A DNA stretch of 52,366 nt from NCBI RefSeq assembly GCF_001661965.1, contig NZ_LYWZ01000031.1, forward strand, positions 1 through 52,366. Direction: 5' to 3'. Each line of letters starts with the position of its first letter. Position 1 is the stretch's first letter. The stretch comes from Croceicoccus mobilis (GTDB lineage: Bacteria > Pseudomonadota > Alphaproteobacteria > Sphingomonadales > Sphingomonadaceae). Below are positions 15,775-24,461 of the stretch, piece by piece. The translations under genes were made by a program, and so were the position numbers. The notes under the pieces are model-generated. The model did no database searches and was not told the DNA's origin. It was given only the letters and a program-made list of their open reading frames with translations.

Positions 15775-16272
15775 TCAAGGCTTAAGCGCAGACCCTATTG
15801 CCGCCATCGGCTTCGAAATTGCATCGAAAGCATAGTAAGCTGTTGTCGCTATGATCGCTGCCCCTCCGAGGGTCAGAGAGGTTCTTTCGAAAACCTGCCC
15901 TACCCACCGCCAATCATCAGGGCTTTGGATAATTCGGGCTTGGCAATTCTCAGGTCTGGTCGAATAATTCCGGCGATCGTTCGCCGTACCGTTTGCTTTG
16001 CCTTCGATCACGGCATCGAAGTCAATTTCGTCAGATAGCATCACGCCGAAACGGTTGCCGTTCCTCCAGACCACTCGGCCTATAAGAATCTGTTCGAAGC
16101 GCCTGATTTCTATGTAGTGCCCCCGATCAGGAGGGTCGGCGGATTCGGCCATGAGCCCTTTTTTTGAGATGTCTCGAATGCTGAGATCGATCCAATCATA
16201 ATCGGCTCGCATTCGACCACTAAGGCGGACTTTCTTGCGCGGCGACCGCTTGCGCAACCCAATTGATACCAT
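15775..16272 (-). CDS. PilZ-domain protein with C-terminal membrane segment
   Basis: Encodes 165 aa from the ATG at 16272; the frame extends further upstream but that part lies toward the duplicated arm and is unlikely to be coding. PilZ features: RKRSPRKKVRLSGRM at about 8-22 (basic c-di-GMP contact), then IDLSIRDISKKGLMAES at about 28-44 and a barrel ending in GNRFGVML. Residues about 137-155 (SLTLGGAAIIATTAYYAF) form a membrane helix. It is a second PilZ output protein beside the one at 13.9 kb; the two share only the domain plan. Confidence 0.75.
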   Translation of the reverse strand: MVSIGLRKRSPRKKVRLSGRMRADYDWIDLSIRDISKKGLMAESADPPDRGHYIEIRRFEQILIGRVVWRNGNRFGVMLSDEIDFDAVIEGKANGTANDRRNYSTRPENCQARIIQSPDDWRWVGQVFERTSLTLGGAAIIATTAYYAFDAISKPMAAIGSALKP

Positions 16273-16370
16273 GTGCAATCCGCTAATGAATGGCGACCAT
16301 TCACGGTTATGCTGCAGATGCGTTAAAAAATTGGAATAGTGTGCTTTTGATAGCAGTGGGGTCAAAGGCG

Positions 16371-16897
16371 TCAGCATAAATTGGCTGACCTGAACATTCG
16401 GGGTGTCCAAGCCAGCCAATCCTAGGTGCCGCAGTGTAAAGCGGCACAACCGGGGCACCCGGTAAGACCGCTTCTGCCAGAAGCTTCCTAATCTTTGCTT
16501 TAGCGCCCTCGCTTCAACCGACCGAGAACTGGCGGCTTAATTCATCTGCCAGTGAGTCCCAACGGCTCGCTGCCTTGAGATGCTTGTCCTTAATGTGAGG
16601 CATGGTGGCGCGTGAGGCGGCGTATCGTTCATCGGCTGCGTTCTGCCGATAACCGGATGCGTAACTCATTGTAATCAGACCCTTCAAATGACGTCTATTC
16701 TTCTGGGCCTAAACCTTCAGGAAAGGGTTTCTGGGTATGGATACTGAATGTCTGAAGAGCATCGTTACCATTCCCCTACCGTCCGCTCGATCATGGAGGC
16801 GGAGCCAGAACGGGAAGGTCAGCGATCTTCAAGATCGGCTTCCAAGAAAGCCAGTGTCGGAACCGCTGCATTTTTCGGACTGCTGCTGATCGTGAAC
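16371..16897 (+). repeat. Arm A of a ~530-bp inverted repeat
   Basis: This segment is repeated in opposite orientation at 32663-33189, at roughly 85-90% identity by eye. It contains the small divergent gene pair at 16514 and 16748. The two arms enclose ~15.8 kb with the diguanylate cyclase, the putative nuclease trio and the trehalose/sucrose island. Identity ends abruptly at GTGAAC (16897). Confidence 0.85.
16514..16669 (-). CDS. 51-aa hypothetical protein, copy A
   Basis: Begins MSYASGYRQNAADERYAASR and continues with a basic, helical part (PHIKDKHLKAASRW) to SRQFSVG. AAGGGT lies upstream of the ATG. It is nearly identical to the gene at 32890-33045. Conservation of the frame between the diverged copies (changes mostly silent) supports that it is coding. 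No known domain. Confidence 0.65.
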   Translation of the reverse strand: MSYASGYRQNAADERYAASRATMPHIKDKHLKAASRWDSLADELSRQFSVG

Positions 16898-16969
16898 GGG
16901 CACTTGCTGGAAAATGCCGAAGGCGATGCGGCTCTGATCACAGCTGCGCAGGCGGACTTATTAGCCTGA
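16748..16969 (+). CDS. Small membrane protein, copy A with replaced C-terminus
   Basis: Shares MSEEHRYHSPTVRSIMEAEP with the copy at 32630-32812, then a membrane helix FFGLLLIVN. At that point the repeat ends and the C-terminus becomes GHLLENAEGDAALIT instead of LALAWSIIAP. The helix is therefore cut short and this copy is probably a broken or chimeric version. Divergent from the 51-aa gene, as in copy B. Confidence 0.55.
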   Translation: MSEEHRYHSPTVRSIMEAEPEREGQRSSRSASKKASVGTAAFFGLLLIVNGHLLENAEGDAALITAAQADLLA

Positions 16970-17028
16970 AGTTTGGATCTGAATTGCAGGCAGCATTAGC
17001 GAAAAATTAGCTATGCCACCGCTAATAA

Positions 17029-18033
17029 ATGTTCATGATACATGGAACGATGAACGAGCGGCGCAGCGCCAAATCCCCGGCGATACAGCTTGGAAAACCG
17101 TTCTTCATGAAGATTCCAAAATCGGTTGCCGCGTCGATCTTGACCGGGTTTGCGCTCGTCACGATTTTCGCGAGCGGATTGCAACCTGATATCGGCTTCG
17201 GCGCTTTCTTCCTGCTAATATGCGCGTTCGGCGCATGGTTTGTTGGTAATAGATTTGCCGCTCTGCTCGGAACATTCATCGCGCTCACTCAGGTCTTTTT
17301 CAGTGAAGCTATAAACCTCAATCATGGGCCTTTTCTGATGGCCTTGAAGTTCTGTAGCGCTCTTGCAGTTGTACTGATGTTAGGCGTGGCTAGGGCCGCG
17401 CTTGAGATCGAATGGCATTTTGCCCGAATTGATCCATTAACTGGCGCATATAACCGGAAGGCATTTTTTGAGGCGGTGGAGAAGCAGAAGGGCGTGGATG
17501 AGTTGTCCCTTCTAATTTTTGCCGACGTGGACGGACTGAAGCAGCGTAATGATAAGCTAGGTCACGAGGCGGGCGATCTTGCCTTGTCGCGCTTTTCCAC
17601 GAGAGTCAGAAACGCAATTCGGTCGGATGATATATTCGCTCGGGTCGGTGGTGATGAATTTGTGATCTTCATGCGGGTACGCGATTTGGCAGCGGCTAAC
17701 ATCGTGGCTTCAAGGCTTGATGCGACTTTGAACGAGAGCATCTCCACCGAGAAGGCCGAGCTGAAATGCAGCCTTGGTGTGCTGATCCTGCCGTGTGGAA
17801 CGAGTTCGATCGATATGGAACTCAAGCAGGCAGATTCGTTGATGTATCATGCGAAGCGAGACTGCTCGGGTTTGCTGATGGCCTTTGCTGTTCCAAGCGA
17901 TCCCACGACGCTTGTACCTTTCGCTCCAACTCATAATGACTCAGGACAGTTGCGTGTCCCGATCCGGTCTAAAGATCGATCTGCCGATATCGAAGCGCGC
18001 AGCGGTGAGGCCCAAAATCCTCTTGCTGCTTGA
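17029..18033 (+). CDS. Membrane-bound diguanylate cyclase (GGDEF)
   Basis: Encodes up to 334 aa and makes c-di-GMP from two GTP. The N-terminal part has about three to four membrane helices (from IPKSVAASILTGFALVTIF to ALAVVLMLGVARAAL). The GGDEF domain begins at RIDPLTGAYNRKAFF (about 135) and has the motif GGDEF at 207-211, the metal-binding Asp in FADVDGLK, and an inhibitory I-site RSDD five residues before GGDEF. It therefore looks active and product-inhibited. The start is uncertain: ATG at 17029, 17050 or 17107 are possible. Two PilZ proteins lie just upstream. No EAL partner is in the window. Confidence 0.9.
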   Translation: MFMIHGTMNERRSAKSPAIQLGKPFFMKIPKSVAASILTGFALVTIFASGLQPDIGFGAFFLLICAFGAWFVGNRFAALLGTFIALTQVFFSEAINLNHGPFLMALKFCSALAVVLMLGVARAALEIEWHFARIDPLTGAYNRKAFFEAVEKQKGVDELSLLIFADVDGLKQRNDKLGHEAGDLALSRFSTRVRNAIRSDDIFARVGGDEFVIFMRVRDLAAANIVASRLDATLNESISTEKAELKCSLGVLILPCGTSSIDMELKQADSLMYHAKRDCSGLLMAFAVPSDPTTLVPFAPTHNDSGQLRVPIRSKDRSADIEARSGEAQNPLAA

Positions 18034-18207
18034 GAGCATGGGGTCACGTCATTCGGGCTGCAAACTGTGGAAGCGGACGTTGGAACGGGCCACCAAGATG
18101 GTCAGTAGCCGCCGACATTGCGGTCGTTCAGCCGTTCAGAAAAGCTCCCTGAGACTTGCCCTTCATTCATCAAGCGCGCGGCGGAGCGGTCGACCGGCTT
18201 CGAAGTC

Positions 18208-18743
18208 CTAATCGTTGACCTTAGGGCTAACCGTCGAATGTCTTCTTACGAGATCTGCCGTCGATCCGGCATTCTCCGGCAAAGCAGCCAGAACATGGGC
18301 GTGAACCTCGCCGAGATTTATGAGGGTCACGATTTCAGGGGCCTCCTTCAGAGCCTTCTGCAGGAGATCCATCTGATCGGGTTCGTAGATGATGTGATCG
18401 CCGTAGGGCGGCCAGATCGCCATCACCCTATGAACGGGCTTCTCGTCGTACGCAAAAGCTGATCATCGGTCGTGTCTGGAGACGACCGCGTTTGCCGTTT
18501 CGAAGGTGAAGCCCGCATCAATGAGCAGTTTGGCGATCCGAAACAGGCAAAGGTCGGGCACGCTGAAGCGCTTCCACTTCACGCGTGGAAGCGGGTCGTC
18601 TTGGGTGTCGGCGCCCGGCTTGTGGAAGCCGGGAAGCATCCCGACGTGACCGCCGAAACCCGCTTCAGGTAGGACCGCAGCACTTCATAGCCGACGCCGA
18701 CGATCTCGGCTGCTCGGGCGGTGGTAACTGTCGGGTGCGTCAT
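18208..18743 (-). pseudogene. Decayed MerR-like helix-turn-helix protein
   Basis: Starts with ATG and reads THPTVTTARAAEIVGVGYEV with the HTH-like LRSYLKR. A one-base deletion near 18658-18662 shifts the frame; the next frame continues GFGGHVGMLPGFHKPG, then a helical part (VPDLCLFRIAKLLIDAGF). An in-frame TGA at 18463-18465 then interrupts it before SAFAYDEKPVH and MAIWPPYGDHIIYEPDQ. Joined, it would be ~175 aa with an N-terminal DNA-binding segment. Two lesions make a pseudogene very likely. Confidence 0.65.
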
Positions 18744-18816
18744 CACTGGCTACTATAATCGGGGTTATCAGAACCGAAAATGGGAAGCGACAGGATCGGT
18801 GTCATTGGGACCGAAT

Positions 18817-19503
18817 TTATAGATCAGGAGTATCCGATTCCGCGATCAAGGCGTCGGCCAACTCGGATAGCCAGGGAGAGACGTCCTCAATGCACACGGC
18901 ATCAGCGTGGGCCGCATAATAGTCGCCGACCGTTCGATAGGCGTCGCCGAAGCGATCCGAGAAGATTTGCTGAAGCTTGTCATTCCGGCTGAGGACGCTG
19001 GCGAGCGCGCGACCGCCGCGAAGGAACTTCAACGCATGGCCCGTGCCGAGCAGATAGAGGTGCTTCCGCTTCGGTGTCGGATCGAGCGCCAACAGCAGGT
19101 AATCCTTGAAGACACCGTTCTGTCGGATCGACTCGGCGCCGCCGCGCCAGCGGATGAACTTGAACTCAGCGACCCGCTGATTGGTCTCTAAGTCGAAAGC
19201 GCGCCCCGTGTTTCCGGCCCCGAGCGAGACATACTCGACGCGTTCACCGGGCTCGAGGAGGTGTGGCAGGCATAATAGAATCCCCAATGCATGGATGGTG
19301 ACATTGATCTGGCCCGCTTGGCGCTTCAATTCCGCTGCGGCCTCTAACACCTCGCGGCCAGCGCCGGCCTCTTCTAAGAACCCGGCGCATTGGTCGACCG
19401 TCACGCCCTGAACGGCAGCTTCGAGTCGTGAAAGCGTTGCGGTCAGGTCGCAACCAGTGAAACCGGCAAGCAGAAGTGACCCGCGCTCAAATCGCTCCTC
19501 CAA
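18817..19503 (-). CDS. Unrecognised protein, possible PD-(D/E)xK-like fold
   Basis: Encodes 228 aa. Residues 101-116 read RAFDLETNQRVAEFKF, i.e. an Asp (104), then Glu-x-Lys (113, 115) followed by a helix, which weakly matches a PD-(D/E)xK nuclease core. It overlaps the end of the upstream gene by 17 bases, so the two form an operon. The N-terminal half is helical with no membrane part. I do not recognise the family. Context (beside a clearer PD-(D/E)xK gene) suggests a nuclease or defence role; this is inference. Confidence 0.6.
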   Translation of the reverse strand: MEERFERGSLLLAGFTGCDLTATLSRLEAAVQGVTVDQCAGFLEEAGAGREVLEAAAELKRQAGQINVTIHALGILLCLPHLLEPGERVEYVSLGAGNTGRAFDLETNQRVAEFKFIRWRGGAESIRQNGVFKDYLLLALDPTPKRKHLYLLGTGHALKFLRGGRALASVLSRNDKLQQIFSDRFGDAYRTVGDYYAAHADAVCIEDVSPWLSELADALIAESDTPDL

Positions 19504-19999
19504 GGACCTGGGCCATCCAATCCGTCAGTTCGGCATTCACCTGCGCGTCGACATAGACGTCGCAACGCGGCGTCGTGCCGGCCTTCACATCCACGACAAG
19601 GTGCAGTCCGACCGCATAGGCGTAAGCGCCGGCCTGCTCGGTCAGGCCCTGCAACTTCCAGATGTCGCCGTCGAAGTCCTTGTTGGTGACTTTCTTGACC
19701 TCCACCACCAGCAGGTTCTCTCTCTTTCCAACGCGGTGGACGATGAGATCGGGGACGATCGCGTCCTTGCCGATCAGTTCGTCATCGGTGAGGCCGTATC
19801 GAAGCCGCTTGATGACCGTCTCGCGCCGGCTCCACTCCAGATCGATGGACCAACCGGGATACCTTCCGTCTAGGAGTCGCCCGAGCCGAGCTACAATGGC
19901 GCGCTCGGCGGGATCGGCGTAGGCAAGTTCGGCATCGCGCAGCAGCTCGCGAACAGCTTCGGCAAAGACGGCCAGCGTCTGTTTGAGCTCATCGACCAT
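19487..19999 (-). CDS. Putative PD-(D/E)xK nuclease
   Basis: Encodes 170 aa from the ATG at 19999; longer starts (20014, 20089) overlap the divergent gene. The core is well formed: P83-D84 (VPDLIVHR), 15 residues, then E100-V-K102 (LLVVEVKK), followed by a helix with Lys/Gln (IWKLQGLTEQAGAYAYA) as in restriction and repair nucleases. N-terminal helices precede it. It is the first gene of a two-gene minus-strand operon and is divergent from a Cys/His protein gene at 20088. It could be a restriction-like or anti-phage nuclease; the exact family is not recognised. Confidence 0.7.
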   Translation of the reverse strand: MVDELKQTLAVFAEAVRELLRDAELAYADPAERAIVARLGRLLDGRYPGWSIDLEWSRRETVIKRLRYGLTDDELIGKDAIVPDLIVHRVGKRENLLVVEVKKVTNKDFDGDIWKLQGLTEQAGAYAYAVGLHLVVDVKAGTTPRCDVYVDAQVNAELTDWMAQVLGGAI

Positions 20000-20087
20000 G
20001 CGCCAAGCTATCATAGACGGCGCATCGACAATATATGATCGGCGAAGTCGCGGCGGCGGTCTTGCCAGTCGCGGTGGGAGATCGCTC

Positions 20088-21122
20088 ATGCTGGAAGAAC
20101 AACGCGACGTAGTGATTCACTGGCCCGACGAATTTGATGAGGCGAAGCGGGCCGAGCTCCGCGGCGTGGTGTTGGCATACAACGACGCGCTGACGGAACT
20201 TGAGGCAGGCCCGGCCGCCGTTTTCGCGTCCGACGGCGAGCGCAACGGCGTCTTTCATGGCTTCCTGAAGCTTTGGGACAAGGCTTGGTCCAAGCCAGGC
20301 CCGTGCATGCACATGGGCTGCACCAGCACGAGCATTCCGCGTTCACACACGATCTCGCTCGGCACTTCTATTCGCCTGATCGCGGAGAAGGGCCACGTTC
20401 TGACGCCGCGATACGGCGAGGACGGGATCGACCTGATCGACATCGGCGTGCGAGATGCGTCGACGTTCCCGGGCTTCTGCGATGCTCACGAGCAACTGTT
20501 CTCCGGCTTCGAAAGCCAGAAGGCGATGACGCAGGCCGATCATTTCCGCCTGCAGATCTTTCGGACGATCTGCCGCGAGATCCACTCGAAGCGCCACCAA
20601 CGGCAGAAAGCGGAGGCGATGCTAGCGGAGTATTGGCGCCGACGTGACGCCTACATTCTCCAGAAGATCAACGCGGCGGCTGGCGGGCCGCAGGCTTTCG
20701 ATGTCTCGGGCTTGAAGTTCGAGAACGACGAAATGGAGACGAAGCTGGTCAACCACCTCGCCGGCATTCAGGCGGACTTGCCGGAACTGGAAGGCCTCTA
20801 CGCCAGCGTCCTCGACGAGATTCAGAATGGCGGCGACAAAGCCGCGATGACGGTCATCAATTTCGATTTTCAGCTGCCCGTTTGCCTGTCCGGTTTCGGC
20901 GTTCTGAACTACCGGGAAACCGCGGCTGGCCCGGTGCAGCGGGCCATGTGCATGTTGGCCATCCTGCCCGAGGAAGGATGTACAAAGCTGTTGCTGGCCG
21001 CGGCGAAAGAGCATGAGCGCGCAATCGGCCTGCATGCGTCGGATCGCAGAGATCTTACCTTCGGATGGCTCATCGCTTTGGATAGGGGCCGTCGGTCCTC
21101 TACGCATTCGATATCCCGCTAA
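20088..21122 (+). CDS. Unrecognised 344-aa protein with N-terminal Cys/His cluster
   Basis: The ATG at 20088 follows GGGAG. At residues 73-88 it reads CMHMGCTSTSIPRSHT: C73-x4-C78 and S-H87, a pattern I associate with unannotated proteins near restriction systems and which could bind zinc. The middle (about 150-250) is helical and charged, and residues about 270-330 are mixed alpha/beta (VINFDFQLPVCLSGFG). No transmembrane part. Divergent from the putative nuclease pair, sharing a promoter region of under 90 bases. Probably the third part of one locus. Confidence 0.65.
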   Translation: MLEEQRDVVIHWPDEFDEAKRAELRGVVLAYNDALTELEAGPAAVFASDGERNGVFHGFLKLWDKAWSKPGPCMHMGCTSTSIPRSHTISLGTSIRLIAEKGHVLTPRYGEDGIDLIDIGVRDASTFPGFCDAHEQLFSGFESQKAMTQADHFRLQIFRTICREIHSKRHQRQKAEAMLAEYWRRRDAYILQKINAAAGGPQAFDVSGLKFENDEMETKLVNHLAGIQADLPELEGLYASVLDEIQNGGDKAAMTVINFDFQLPVCLSGFGVLNYRETAAGPVQRAMCMLAILPEEGCTKLLLAAAKEHERAIGLHASDRRDLTFGWLIALDRGRRSSTHSISR

Positions 21123-21208
21123 TCTACAGCGCCATTATGAATTCGACGGTGCGATACACCCCAGTATCGTTAGTCATTTCAACAGCTAAGAGCTGAAGGT
21201 TAGCAATC

Positions 21209-22615
21209 GTGTCTCGATGAATCGTTGTTTCTAACCGTGTAGCCGATCTCGACCAGCCCGGCGGCGCAAGCTCCGGTGGGCTGGCTATGGCCATGGGTAA
21301 CGCCCTGAAAGAAAGCGGTGGCATTTGGCTGGGCTGGAGCGGTCAATCGGCCGAGGAAGATGGCGCCCCGCAGTTTTCTAAAGTCGGAAATATCACGCTC
21401 GCACGGATCGACCTGTCGCGTCAGAACGTCGAGGAATATTACAATGGCTATGCCAATCGCACGCTTTGGCCGCTGTTTCATCACCGTATCGACCTCACCG
21501 CCTACGAACAGTCGTTTCGGGACGCTTATCTCGACGTAAACCGCAGCTTTGCGCGTGCTATTCGTTCACTCGTCGAACCTGGCGATGTGATCTGGGTACA
21601 GGACTATCACCTGATACCGCTTGGGCGAGAATTGAGAGCGCTGGGCGTCAAGAACCGCATCGGTTTCTTCCTCCATATCCCTTGGCCAGCGCGCGAACTT
21701 TTTGTCACTCTCCCTCAGCACGAAGATCTTGTCTGGTCGCTATTCGGCTATGATCTGGTCGGCTTTCAGTCCAATAAGGACCTTGCCGCCTTTACCGATT
21801 ACGTCGCGACCGAACTTAATGTTGAGCCGTCGGGAAATGGACTGATCGATCATTTCGGTCGCAGGCTTCGCGCCCGCGCCTATCCTATAAGCATCAATCC
21901 TGCAGAAATGGTGGAACTGGGTGAAAGCGAGGCGGCTGCGCGAATTGAAGCTACACTTCGCGGACGAGCAATCGGGCAGAAGATCATACTCGGCGTGGAC
22001 CGGATCGATTATTCCAAGGGCCTGCCGCAGAAATTCGCGGCTTTTGAACGCTTTCTCGAGCGATTCCCGGAGCGTCACGGCACGGTCAACCTATTGCAGA
22101 TCGGGCAACCGAGCCGCGGATTGGTCGAAGAATATCGCAACCTTGGCGATGAACTTGCGGCAGAGGCAGGCCGGATCAACGGGCGGCATGGAATGCTCGA
22201 CTGGACGCCGCTGAGCTATCATACGCAGTCCTATGGACGCGATGCGCTGACCGGGATCTACCGGGCCGCAGATGCGTGCATCGTAACAAGTCTGCGCGAC
22301 GGAATGAACCTTGTCGCCAAGGAATTCGTTGCTGCCCAAGCAGCTGACGATCCGGGCGTTCTGATCCTTTCACGCTTTACCGGCGCAGCCGAGCAACTTT
22401 GCGAAGCGTTGCTCATCAATCCCTATGACAAGGAGCAATGCGCTGAAGTTTTCGGCGAAGCCCTGGACATGCCGCGCGAGGAGCGTGTGGCCCGATGGAA
22501 GGAGTTAAAAGCCCATATCGAAGAAAATAGCCTAACCGATTGGCAGCAACGCTTTACCCACGACTTACGCGCTACGGAAAACGAAGCTGCGAGAAATAGT
22601 GCCTTTGCGTTCTAG
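21209..22615 (+). CDS. otsA: Trehalose-6-phosphate synthase, interrupted by TGA at codon 4
   Basis: GT20 enzyme making trehalose-6-phosphate from UDP-glucose and glucose-6-phosphate. Homologous sequence starts at a GTG (21209) with GAAGG nine bases upstream: M-S-R-stop-IVVSNRVADLDQPGG, then SSGGLAMAMGNALK. The TGA at 21218-21220 stands where OtsA proteins have Leu. From there the frame is open for 465 codons. Motifs: QDYHLIPLGRELR, FFLHIPWPARE, GVDRIDYSKGLPQK, SLRDGMNLVAKEF, SRFTGAAEQL. The next ATG (21281/21287) would lose the SNR and GGL substrate-binding motifs, so that product would be inactive. A nonsense mutation, readthrough or a sequencing error are the options. No otsB is adjacent. 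Confidence 0.9.
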
Positions 22616-23367
22616 GCGACGCTTTCGGAAATGCGTCGCAACATGTGACGGCCCAAGGGCGGATCAGAAGCGTTTTTGGTATCAGCTTCATAGCCGAAGC
22701 ATTTTTGATGGCCAGCATTGACGACAGCGCCTTCATAAGCCTTGTTGCCGTTACGGATCGCAACCTGGCTTTCGCACATTGGTAGATCGAGAAAGGCGAA
22801 TATCCGCCGCCTCTGCTCCAACGGATCGGCGACCAGATCTTCGTAGCGCACGATTAGCCAGCAATGGATATTAGCCAGATCTTCTTCGACCTGACGGTGC
22901 GCTTCGTTCCAGTGGTCTATGATGGCCGAATCTCCGACATCACTCCACTTGCGCATGGCCGCCGCCACGAATTCAGGGCGGCGCAGGACTACGATGAACT
23001 GCGATAAGGGGAACAGCGATTGATACAGCCGCATACGGGTCAGATTGACGGGTGATTTCTCGACCCTCCAAGGCTTCGACGGGTCAAACCAGTGCGACCA
23101 ATCCGCCTCCAGCCTTTGGCGCGTTGCCAGAGTATCGAACGGTGAGCCTTCAACGAAATGTTGCGCCGGGTCGGTGGCGAAATGCACCGGAACTCCATGA
23201 CGCGCCGTATGAGGAATAGCACCCTGCAGATACGCGCCTTCGTTTTCAGGAACGGGCGCGTTTTCGATCCCGGAAATATCGGGATGTTCCTGCAGCAGGC
23301 GCGCCACAAGACTGGTTCCGGACCGGTGCAGGCCGCCAACGAAGACATAGCGGTGAGGCAGGCTCAT
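22612..23367 (-). CDS. Sulfotransferase-family protein
   Basis: Encodes 251 aa; transfers sulfate from PAPS to an unknown, probably carbohydrate, acceptor. The 5'-phosphosulfate loop is FVGGLHRSGTS at about 8-18. The PAPS 3'-phosphate region is around residues 105-125 (SQFIVVLRRPEFVAAAMRKW) and a RYEDLVADP block follows at about 158, all typical. The ATG overlaps the stop of the upstream glycosyltransferase gene (ATGA). The 3' end overlaps the otsA end by four bases, tail to tail. The partner is likely the product of the adjacent glycosyltransferase. Confidence 0.85.
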   Translation of the reverse strand: MSLPHRYVFVGGLHRSGTSLVARLLQEHPDISGIENAPVPENEGAYLQGAIPHTARHGVPVHFATDPAQHFVEGSPFDTLATRQRLEADWSHWFDPSKPWRVEKSPVNLTRMRLYQSLFPLSQFIVVLRRPEFVAAAMRKWSDVGDSAIIDHWNEAHRQVEEDLANIHCWLIVRYEDLVADPLEQRRRIFAFLDLPMCESQVAIRNGNKAYEGAVVNAGHQKCFGYEADTKNASDPPLGRHMLRRISESVA

Positions 23368-24461
23368 GCGGCGCGGGCACCATCGGCAGCGCGAAAGGCA
23401 GAGGCTGCACTGATGGCGCGGCAATATTCGCGCACATAGCCCTCGACCATGGTTTGCGTGCAGAAAAACTTCAGAGCGCGCGCGCGTGCATGTCCGTGGT
23501 CCAAGCTGGGCGGATCGGCCATGGCGCGGGCCAAGGCATCGACATCACCCGGAGCGATCAATGCACCGCAATCGCCGACGACTTCCGCCATGGCCCCGCG
23601 TTCAAAGGCGATGACCGGGATGTCGCAGGCAAGTGCCTCTGCCGCCACAAGCCCGAAAGGCTCCTCCCACATCGGCGTTACGCATAGCGCCCGCGCCCGT
23701 GCCACGATGTCACGCAATTCGCCGCCCTGACGATGGCCCAGATAGCGTATATTCTTGCCAAGCAGCGGAGCGACCTCTTGTTCGAAATAGATCTCGTTCT
23801 CGATCGATCCGACCAGATCCAGCTTTACGCCTGCCTGCATTGCTGCCCGTACAGCCTGGGCTGTACCCTTATTCGGCGTGATCCGACCGGTCCAGACGAG
23901 AGCTCCATCGCCGCGCCCCACTTGAGGCCGCCAGAAATCGCAGTCGATCCCATTATGAACGACCGCCATGTTCGAAGGACATTCGTCGAACCAGAGCGGC
24001 AACTGCGATTGCGACGTGACCGTCTGGCGTACATGACCGACGCCAACGGCTTTGTGCACTGCTTCACGCATCTTGCCAAACGGGGGAACATGCTGAGACG
24101 TAACCAGTGGCACGCCCTCAACTACCGCGGTCGTGATAAGTTCGGGATATAGTGAGTTATTGTGCACGGCATCGAAGCTACGTGCCCTGATATGGTCCCA
24201 GGCCTTTTCGAAAGCATGGCGTTGATAGGCGTCGAGCCGCTCGGTTCCGCGCCATTGCGCCCATGGCAGCACATCCTCATAAGGAGCGTCGCAGATTGGA
24301 ACGATCTCGCAATCGGCGCGACTGCCTTCGGGCGCGAAAAGCACCGGTTCGTGCCCTGCGGACAGCAGCCCGTCGCATAGCGAAGCGCAATGCGCTTCCA
24401 TCCCGCCCATGAAAGGCGGCGCTATGGCATGCCGGATATGGCTGATGACCGCGATCTTCAT
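23364..24461 (-). CDS. GT4-family glycosyltransferase
   Basis: Encodes 365 aa with a GT-B fold. N-terminal acceptor domain: PPFMGGMEAHCASLCDGL (Gly-rich loop near 15-33). C-terminal nucleotide-sugar domain: VWTGRITPNKGTAQAVRA (about 187) and the E-x7-E motif in MWEEPFGLVAAEALACDIPVI (about 272). Overlaps the genes on both sides by four bases, so it belongs to a tightly coupled minus-strand operon running from 26.57 to 22.6 kb. Sugar donor and acceptor cannot be told from the sequence. Confidence 0.88.
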   Translation of the reverse strand: MKIAVISHIRHAIAPPFMGGMEAHCASLCDGLLSAGHEPVLFAPEGSRADCEIVPICDAPYEDVLPWAQWRGTERLDAYQRHAFEKAWDHIRARSFDAVHNNSLYPELITTAVVEGVPLVTSQHVPPFGKMREAVHKAVGVGHVRQTVTSQSQLPLWFDECPSNMAVVHNGIDCDFWRPQVGRGDGALVWTGRITPNKGTAQAVRAAMQAGVKLDLVGSIENEIYFEQEVAPLLGKNIRYLGHRQGGELRDIVARARALCVTPMWEEPFGLVAAEALACDIPVIAFERGAMAEVVGDCGALIAPGDVDALARAMADPPSLDHGHARARALKFFCTQTMVEGYVREYCRAISAASAFRAADGARAA

